A program made the position numbers and the translations under genes. A model generated the notes under the pieces. That model saw only the letters and a list, made by a program, of their open reading frames with translations, did not search any database and was not told where the DNA came from. From Sedimentibacter sp. (lineage in GTDB: Bacteria > Bacillota > Clostridia > Tissierellales > Sedimentibacteraceae), in the NCBI GenBank assembly GCA_018436705.1, contig JAHDLA010000025.1, positions 1-46,466 of the forward strand: a DNA stretch of 46,466 nucleotides, given 5' to 3'. Positions within the stretch are counted from its first letter, which is position 1, and every line of letters starts with the position of its first letter. This document shows positions 41,711 through 46,466 of the stretch, piece by piece.

Positions 41711-42760
41711 TCAACCTTTCGAAAACCAGTTAGCTGATCGATTAGCAATGCATACGAGAAACAGCATTGTAGGCACCTCTGTCAGAACACCTACAGTTGT
41801 GGCCAGAGCAGCCGGTGAATCCATTCCAAATAATGCTATCGCTACTGCCACAGAAAGTTCAAAAAAATTTGATGCCCCAATCATACCGGCCGGTGCTGCT
41901 ATATCATAAGGAAGCTTAAGCAGTTTACAGGCAAAATATGCAATAAAAAATATTAAAAGTGTTTGTATTATAAGCGGCACAGCAATCAGTAAAATATGCA
42001 AAGGATTATTTAATATAGTTTCCCCTTGGAATGAAAATAACAATACTAACATTAACAACAAACCGACTGTAGTCACTCCATCAAACTTTGGCAAAAACTC
42101 ACTTTTAAAATATTCCAATCCCTTTTTCTTAACTATATTCAATCTGGTTAAAACACCGGCTGTCAATGGTATCACTACGAAAAGAACAACCGATAAAACC
42201 AATGTATCCCAGGGAACAAAAACATTGCTTACCCCCAACAAAAATTTTACTATTGGAATAAATGCCACCAATATAATTAAATCATTTGTGGCAACCTGAA
42301 CCACCGTATATGCAGGGTCCCCCTTTGTTAATGTGCTCCACACAAAAACCATTGCTGTACAAGGAGCAGCCCCCAACAATACAGCGCCAGCGAGATAGTT
42401 AGTTGCAAGCTCAGGAGTTATAAAATTTTTAAAAACAGCAAATAAGAAAAATGACACTATTGCATACATTGTAAACGGCTTTACAAGCCAGTTTATCACC
42501 CATACAACATATAAGCCTTTTGGGTTCTTACCTACATTTTTTATGCTCTCAAAATCTACTTTCATCATCATTGGATAAATCATTATCCATATTAATATTG
42601 CAGTTGGTATCGACACATTGGCATATTCAAACATGCCTAAAAATTCGGGAATTATAGGGATGAACCTTCCTATAAGCACACCTACAGCCATACACAACGC
42701 AACCCATACTGTTAAATACTTTTGAAAAAATCCTATTCCGGATGCATTTTTTTTGCTCAT
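41711..42760 (-). CDS. acr3: ACR3-family arsenite efflux carrier
   Basis: This 349-residue carrier has ten membrane helices. It belongs to the ACR3 (BASS-related) arsenite exporters: YLTVWVALCMAVGVLIGRF at the start, MKVDFESIKNV, and the conserved cysteine motif LGAAPCTAMVFVWS essential in this family, then NDLIILVAFIPIV and APAGMIGASNFFELSVAVAIALFG. It expels As(III) (and possibly antimonite) using the proton gradient. ATG 42760 follows GAGAGG and is 13 bp after the arsR stop. The longer frame upstream overlaps arsR and is not translated. It is the last gene of the operon. Confidence 0.93.
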   Translation of the reverse strand: MSKKNASGIGFFQKYLTVWVALCMAVGVLIGRFIPIIPEFLGMFEYANVSIPTAILIWIMIYPMMMKVDFESIKNVGKNPKGLYVVWVINWLVKPFTMYAIVSFFLFAVFKNFITPELATNYLAGAVLLGAAPCTAMVFVWSTLTKGDPAYTVVQVATNDLIILVAFIPIVKFLLGVSNVFVPWDTLVLSVVLFVVIPLTAGVLTRLNIVKKKGLEYFKSEFLPKFDGVTTVGLLLMLVLLFSFQGETILNNPLHILLIAVPLIIQTLLIFFIAYFACKLLKLPYDIAAPAGMIGASNFFELSVAVAIALFGMDSPAALATTVGVLTEVPTMLFLVCIANRSANWFSKG

Positions 42761-42773
42761 AATATTCCTCTCT

Positions 42774-43106
42774 TTATTTATTGCACAAATCCTGCTGCTT
42801 GCAGCATTCAAATTTTGCACAATCATCTTCGTAACTGGAAAGTGTGCATATTTTTCTTTTAAGATAATCATACAGACCTTTATTGCCATCTATAAATTCA
42901 TCACTTATTTTGTAATATGTCCACTGCGCATTTTTGTAGCTATCTAAAATACCCGCTTTTTTAAGTACCGTCAAATGCCTTGATGCATTAGATTGAGTAA
43001 GTCCAAGACAATGCTCAATTTCACACACGCACATTTCACCTTTAAATACTTGTGATAAAATCCTTAACCTTGTTTCATCAGCTAACGCCTTTAAAATATC
43101 TACCAT
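42774..43106 (-). CDS. arsR: ArsR-family arsenic-sensing repressor
   Basis: This 110-residue winged-helix repressor has the helix-turn-helix LTQSNASRHLTVLKKAGIL. The metal-sensing pair lies in EMCVCEIEHC, matching the CVC motif of ArsR that releases DNA when As(III) binds. Further cysteines are in the tail (DDCAKFECCKQQDLC), which may add a second site. ATG 43106 is preferred over 43109 because of GGAGG spacing. It lies in the operon between arsC and acr3; the operator at 43623-43640 is its likely target. Confidence 0.92.
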   Translation of the reverse strand: MVDILKALADETRLRILSQVFKGEMCVCEIEHCLGLTQSNASRHLTVLKKAGILDSYKNAQWTYYKISDEFIDGNKGLYDYLKRKICTLSSYEDDCAKFECCKQQDLCNK

Positions 43107-43172
43107 CATTTCCTCCAGAAATCTTCAAGCCGCACGTGCTTGATTTCCTTATTTTCACCTTCGATCTGCTTA

Positions 43173-43586
43173 TCAATACAAATTTCCATTTCTAATTTTC
43201 TCTGCAAGCTCAATCACTTTTTTATCTATTTCAGCTATAACCATTTCAAAATCCGTATCACTTTTGCCTGTAGGATCTTCCAATCCCCAGTCTTCTTCAT
43301 ATTTGCTGGGAAGAAACGGGCAGACTACATTGCATCCCATTTTTATTGTTATGTCAATGTCGGGAAGCTCAGTAATTAACTTAGAATACTGTGTTTTTTC
43401 CATATCTATATCATAAATCTTTTTCATTAACCTAACTGCATCTTGGTTAATCTTTGCTTTAGTCTCCGTTCCAGCTGAATAACTTTCAAAAACATCACTT
43501 GCCAGATGTTTGCCCAATGCTTCTGCTATTTGACTTCTGCATGAATTGTGAACACATATAAATGCTACCTTTGGTTTATTGCTCAT
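43173..43586 (-). CDS. arsC: Arsenate reductase, thioredoxin-coupled type
   Basis: This 137-residue low-molecular-weight phosphatase-type ArsC reduces arsenate to arsenite. The nucleophile loop is CVHNSCRSQ (Cys11 to Arg17); the redox cysteines are in KMGCNVVCPFLP (Cys85, Cys89), and the general-acid segment is EDWGLEDPTG. Such enzymes are recycled by thioredoxin. ATG 43586 follows AGGAG; the frame continues upstream through the promoter and should not be used. It is the first gene of the operon arsC-arsR-acr3, so reduction and efflux are expressed together. Confidence 0.92.
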   Translation of the reverse strand: MSNKPKVAFICVHNSCRSQIAEALGKHLASDVFESYSAGTETKAKINQDAVRLMKKIYDIDMEKTQYSKLITELPDIDITIKMGCNVVCPFLPSKYEEDWGLEDPTGKSDTDFEMVIAEIDKKVIELAEKIRNGNLY

Positions 43587-43618
43587 TGTTTTACTCCTAA
43601 TATAAAATTTATGAACAT

Positions 43619-43646
43619 TGTATATGAGTATATGCTCATACGTCAA
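43619..43646 (-). promoter_or_regulatory. Arsenic operon promoter with ArsR operator in the spacer
   Basis: On the minus strand TTGACG (43641-43646) and TATACA (43619-43624) are 16 bp apart. The inverted repeat TATGAG/CTCATA (43623-43628 with 43635-43640) fills the spacer, so a bound repressor would exclude RNA polymerase. Position and symmetry suit ArsR. Confidence 0.72.
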
Positions 43647-43711
43647 TATATAGTATGTAAATAATTTGTAAAATTTATTCTATGTAGTGATTGTTAAATA
43701 TCAATTTAAAA

Positions 43712-43739
43712 AGCCACACCCTCCTCAAAAGGTATGGCT
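43712..43739 (-). terminator. Terminator of the cyclase-family gene
   Basis: A 9-bp stem with one mismatch (43712-43720 with 43731-43739) is followed on the minus strand by TTTTT. It lies 40 bp after the stop of the gene at 43779. Confidence 0.7.
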
Positions 43740-43778
43740 GACATTCATTAAATTATATTCAATATACGACACTCTCTT

Positions 43779-44426
43779 CTACTCGTTTAGAATAGCAACT
43801 GCCCTAATAGGAGCTCCATCTGCATTTTCGTATTTAAGCGGAAGAGCGCAGAATGTGAAGATTTCATTTCCCACATCGCCTAAGCGAGCAAGATTTTCTA
43901 TAACGACTATATCCGTTTCAGAGAAAAGTTTCCGATGGAGTGTCAAATTCTCATCTGAGATAGGGTCTAATCCTATTACATCTAATCCAATTCCTTTTTT
44001 ATTATTACGTATTAAATATTCTGCTACTTCTTCTGTTATATATGGATATTCTCCAAAATAGGAATTTGTACCCCAATACTTATCCCAACCTGTATGAAAT
44101 AAAATATATTCTGCCTGATCTGCTTTTTCTTTTACATCATCAATGTAACTCATAGTAATTCTTTGGCCTTCTCTCAAATCACCGCAATCAATAACTATTC
44201 CTTTGCCGACAAATTGTTCTATGGGAAAAGCGTCCAACGTAGTTCTGTGGGAAAATAAATGTACCGGTGCATCCATGTGAGTTCCTGTATGTGAAAACAT
44301 TGTGATTAAAGTTTCTTTAAAACCGTCTTTTTCATAAGTGTTTGCAACTTTTAAATTTGGGCCTTCTGTTCCCGGATAAACCGGCATACTTTCAGAAATT
44401 GTGCGTGTTAAATCAATAACTTTCAT
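43779..44426 (-). CDS. Cyclase-family metal-dependent hydrolase (kynurenine formamidase-like)
   Basis: This 215-residue protein of the cyclase family (PF04199) carries the metal-binding signature HTGTHMDAPVHLF, preceded by DLTRTISESMPVYPG and followed by ILFHTGWDKYWG and IGLDVIGLDPI, all typical. Characterised members hydrolyse N-formylkynurenine or isatin; many anaerobic ones are uncharacterised. ATG 44426 is preferred to the upstream in-frame TTG; the ribosome site is weak (CGAGAG). No tryptophan-degradation genes are nearby. It is monocistronic. Confidence 0.87.
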   Translation of the reverse strand: MKVIDLTRTISESMPVYPGTEGPNLKVANTYEKDGFKETLITMFSHTGTHMDAPVHLFSHRTTLDAFPIEQFVGKGIVIDCGDLREGQRITMSYIDDVKEKADQAEYILFHTGWDKYWGTNSYFGEYPYITEEVAEYLIRNNKKGIGLDVIGLDPISDENLTLHRKLFSETDIVVIENLARLGDVGNEIFTFCALPLKYENADGAPIRAVAILNE

Positions 44427-44589
44427 AACATACTCTCGCTTTCTCAATATAGTGTTTTCTAAATAATCCTAAATAAATTTAAAAGAGGTCCACCGTCAAC
44501 TTCCTGAGTAAAATCCGTAATAATTTTATATTACTATTGCTACATCCAACTAGTATAATATTAATACTCTTAATTTCTTTTTCATTTTT

Positions 44590-44691
44590 TTATAAGACTC
44601 CTCTGGCATGGTCATGCTCCTTATTTATTATATTTTGATTGTACATGACCTTAAAATATCTGTCCAGTTTATTGTAGTCGATCCATCTCAA
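44590..44691 (-). pseudogene. Short coding remnant with a repeated segment
   Basis: An open frame of 33 codons encodes RWIDYNKLDRYFKVMYNQ and more, with no clear ribosome site. The stretch 44645-44692 resembles 46020-46067 at about 35 of 48 bases, and both encode YNKLD on the minus strand. This suggests two decayed copies of one gene. I do not recognise the family. The rest of the gap up to 44426 is AT-rich with no gene. Confidence 0.35.
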
Positions 44692-44694
44692 TAG

Positions 44695-45148
44695 TTAAAA
44701 ATACTCATCTAAGCTAATAGCTTCATTAAAATATTCCTTAAATTTTTTGGAAACAAGCTCATCCTTTACTTAAAATTATAACATAACTGCTATCACAACA
44801 ATCAATCTCAACCGTAGCCTGTGGGTGCTGAATACTTACATTAGACCAAAAATTATAATTATCACGTATATAAGGTATAATTCCTAAATTGTTACCATCT
44901 ATTTCAATATTTTTATGAAATCCAGTAAATACAGCCCATATAAATTGTATATCTTCTTTATTAACAATCTTTGTCAGCTCGTCTCCAGTAATAAAAGCTC
45001 CTTCCCTTATCTCTTCTACTTCTGGATAGCATTCTGTATCTGTTATTAACCAATTATAGTTTCTTTGAAGCCCATCAAGTGCTTGAAAAATCGCTCTCAT
45101 ATCAGTGAATCCATTCATCTTAATAGTATCTTTTAATATATAGTTCAT
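44695..45148 (-). pseudogene. Uncharacterised protein gene with a probable frameshift
   Basis: The open frame 44759-45148 encodes 129 residues ending YVIILSKG, after GAGGAGAGG and ATG 45148. Directly after its stop, a frame shifted by one base continues DELVSKKFKEYFNEAISL and ends at 44695, reading like a natural C terminus (about 152 residues in all). A single-base change near 44762-44768 would join them, so the gene is either broken, carries a sequencing error, or shifts frame. The protein is soluble and I cannot assign a family or function. Confidence 0.55.
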
Positions 45149-45182
45149 TTCCTCTCCTCTTTACAATTTCACTCTTCAGCAG

Positions 45183-45214
45183 GGCATTCTGGGGACGGGG
45201 CATTCTGGGGACGG
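45183..45214. repeat. Tandem 16-bp GC-rich repeat (REP-like)
   Basis: GGCATTCTGGGGACGG occurs twice without a gap (45183-45198 and 45199-45214). GGGGACGG words of this kind are widespread in clostridial and other genomes, often in intergenic repeats. It is far richer in GC than its surroundings. Confidence 0.75.
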
Positions 45215-45281
45215 AGCTTAAAATGACTTAAAAAATTCATACAAAAGTTAATTGGAATTCAAAGGTCATTCCACGTAATAT

Positions 45282-45869
45282 TTAATTCTTTAATGTTCCC
45301 TTAATGTGCTTAGCAAAGTTATTTTTTTCTTCTTTATTTTTAAACAAATTAAACCAATCGCATATTTCTATTGCAAAGTCGATAAAAGCTATTCCTTGAG
45401 CAGTTATAATGTTTTTATCTTTTACAACCCTTTCCCAAACAAAATTTTCTCTTGGGAAGGGGTCTTCTTCTCCAAATACCTCAATATGTTTTTGTGTCCA
45501 TTCTACAACGGGCGAAGTATATTTAACATTTTTCAGGATACCTGCCTTTGCTAAAAATACTGTTCCAGTACCACAAATGCCACCTATTAATTTCCCTTTT
45601 GAATTCAAATTATTTATTAGTTCTATTAATTCAGGTTTAGTATCTCCATACCACCCACCTGGAATTATCAAACCTTCTACATCTTCATATTTCACATCTG
45701 TTATTAATTTTAACGGCTTATATAAAAAACCAGAGCTGCCTTTAATTATTTTATTTTCATACGAAATTGTAATTATTTTTTTACCAGCATCTGCACTCAA
45801 TAAGTGGGTAATGAATGTTATTTCATAATCTGTCATTCCGTCAAAAATAAATACTAATATTTTATTCAT
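45282..45869 (-). CDS. DJ-1/PfpI-family protein
   Basis: This 195-residue protein of the DJ-1/ThiJ/PfpI superfamily has a class I glutamine-amidotransferase-like fold. It starts KILVFIFDGMTDYEI and has GLIIPGGWYGD and the nucleophile-elbow cysteine in GGICGTGTVFLAKAGIL, as in YdeA/YraA-type members. Reported activities in the superfamily include deglycase, chaperone and isocyanide-hydratase functions; none can be chosen here. The lone gene follows the REP-like repeat. The ribosome site is weak (GGAGACATAG). Confidence 0.85.
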   Translation of the reverse strand: MNKILVFIFDGMTDYEITFITHLLSADAGKKIITISYENKIIKGSSGFLYKPLKLITDVKYEDVEGLIIPGGWYGDTKPELIELINNLNSKGKLIGGICGTGTVFLAKAGILKNVKYTSPVVEWTQKHIEVFGEEDPFPRENFVWERVVKDKNIITAQGIAFIDFAIEICDWFNLFKNKEEKNNFAKHIKGTLKN

Positions 45870-46195
45870 AACTATTCTATGTCTCCTGTTTTATTGGCTT
45901 AGTTAATTTTAAATCTAGGTTGAACATTACCATTAGTGGATACCTAACAAATATAGTTTCTCCGTAATACCAATATCTAACTTATCCAAATAATTTATGC
46001 TGACTAGAGCTGATTTTAAATGGCCTTATAATGTTTATCCAGTTTATTATAGCCAGTCTGTTTCATTGTACCATGTTATTGAATTAGTGTAAATATATGG
46101 ATTTTTTCTCGCGCTAGTGTTATAATAATGTTGTTTATTAATATTATTATAATACGTGTAACCGCAATATTAAAATTAAATAGGGGTAATTCTAA
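45870..46195. other. AT-rich gap with a repeated remnant and a promoter-like region
   Basis: The gap holds the second copy of the YNKLD-encoding segment (46020-46067, minus strand) and an AT-rich region with TATAAT at 46148-46153, which may drive the truncated gene at 46196. No intact gene or structured RNA is seen. Confidence 0.45.
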
Positions 46196-46342
46196 ATGAA
46201 AAAAAACACATTGAAATATTACTATATGGTCATTACATTGCTTATAATAGTTGCTTGCATAATATATTTTAACAACAAGTCTAATAAAAATTTAGAAAAT
46301 AATACAGAAGTATCAATTATAACTTGTGGTGTTAGTATATAA
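46196..46342 (+). pseudogene. Membrane or secreted protein gene cut off at the IS boundary
   Basis: ATG 46196 follows AGGGGT and opens a frame of 48 residues with an N-terminal membrane/signal segment (MVITLLIIVACIIYF) and an Asn/Lys-rich stretch. The stop TAA (46340-46342) lies one base before the IS terminal repeat at 46344. A normal gene would be unlikely to end exactly there, so the IS probably inserted into it and removed its 3' part. The original function cannot be told from this fragment. Confidence 0.6.
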
Positions 46343-46343
46343 A

Positions 46344-46466
46344 TGTGGACACGAAAAGTTTAACACGATAAAATATAAATACAATGAAAGGTGCGTGTTA
46401 AACAATGTCCAAAAATGGTATCCGTTATACGGATGAATTTAAACAACAGATAGTAGATTTGTATAA
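46344..46466 (+). mobile_element. IS3-family insertion sequence, left end (partial)
   Basis: The terminal repeat starts TGTGGACACGAAAAGTTTAA (46344 on) with the family's usual 5' TG, followed by a 40-bp leader and the start of orfA. The repeat matches, inverted, the end of the left IS fragment at 103-123 with few differences. Orientation is the same as at the left edge. The element continues beyond the window. Confidence 0.82.
46405..46466 (+). CDS. IS3-family transposase OrfA, N-terminal fragment
   Basis: ATG 46405 begins MSKNGIRYTDEFKQQIVDLY, the start of an IS3-family OrfA, whose following part would be a helix-turn-helix that binds the element ends. The frame runs off the right edge. There is no strong ribosome site, which is usual for these tightly limited transposases. 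It is likely the same element type as the fragment at 2-88. Confidence 0.85.
   Translation, partial: MSKNGIRYTDEFKQQIVDLY

Noticed and set aside
42761..42889. N-terminal extension of the arsenite carrier frame by 43 codons
   Set aside because: It overlaps arsR, contains no ribosome site, and the ATG at 42760 with GAGAGG gives the normal ACR3 start.
1..46466. CRISPR arrays, tRNA or rRNA genes, prophage or toxin-antitoxin modules
   Set aside because: No regularly spaced repeats, no tRNA or rRNA stretches, and no phage structural genes were seen. The XRE/membrane pair was considered as a toxin-antitoxin module, but the second protein has no toxin features.

Overview
The window is AT-rich chromosomal DNA from an anaerobic, endospore-forming member of the Clostridia in the broad sense. 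The case rests on a ytrH/ytrI sporulation pair, a class III fructose-1,6-bisphosphatase, a ferredoxin-type aldo/keto reductase, sigma-54 (RpoN) regulators of clostridial type, strong AGGAGG ribosome sites, and frequent GTG/TTG starts. The genus cannot be fixed from sequence alone. Most genes are on the minus strand. Both window edges lie inside IS3-family elements in the same orientation: a transposase 3' end at 2-88 and a terminal repeat plus orfA start from 46344. The 46 kb is therefore flanked by direct IS copies, or was cut at repeats by an assembly.

Layout. 0.3-7.2 kb holds housekeeping and unassigned genes: thioredoxin, a gamma-carbonic-anhydrase-like protein, a TraX-like membrane protein, two tandem DUF155 membrane proteins, a cysteine-rich small protein, a GGDEF-EAL protein and RsgA. 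7.3-13.5 kb is a sigma-54 catabolic unit: a PrpR-type enhancer-binding protein, an HMG-CoA-lyase-like enzyme, a class III CoA-transferase and a DASS dicarboxylate carrier. It is preceded by a consensus -24/-12 promoter and helically phased upstream repeats. 13.5-15.6 kb is a putative DNA-repair radical SAM pair whose promoter overlaps a LexA-like box. 15.9-25.1 kb carries a secreted CAP protein, an aldo/keto reductase, a two-component system divergent from a secreted DUF2680 protein, a Crp/Fnr regulator, a lipase-like hydrolase, an XdhC-like protein, a 54-residue small protein and ytrHI. 25.2-27.2 kb is fbp.

27.2-29.6 kb looks like a small acquired patch: a SEC-C methionine aminopeptidase, an AraC-type regulator and a decayed ORF, with locally higher GC. 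29.6-38.0 kb is a full acetoin-dehydrogenase locus: lin0512-like gene, acoA, acoB, acoX, acoC and acoL, with acoR upstream. A second consensus sigma-54 promoter and a stack of perfect inverted repeats lie between acoR and the operon. 38.2-38.9 kb is an XRE regulator with a membrane partner under a three-operator promoter. 39.0-41.5 kb has a GNAT acetyltransferase, an SDR and an EamA exporter. 41.7-43.6 kb is an arsenic operon (arsC, arsR, acr3) with an operator inside its promoter spacer. 43.8-46.3 kb has a cyclase-family hydrolase, a frameshifted gene, a DJ-1/PfpI protein, repeated remnants, and a membrane-protein gene cut short at the IS.

Functionally, two sigma-54 regulons stand side by side (a dicarboxylate-CoA cleavage route and acetoin cleavage), both expected to yield acetyl-CoA. 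The most informative signals are regulatory: two consensus -24/-12 promoters with enhancer-like arrays, a LexA-like box before a little-characterised DNA-repair pair, and the triple operator of the XRE unit.
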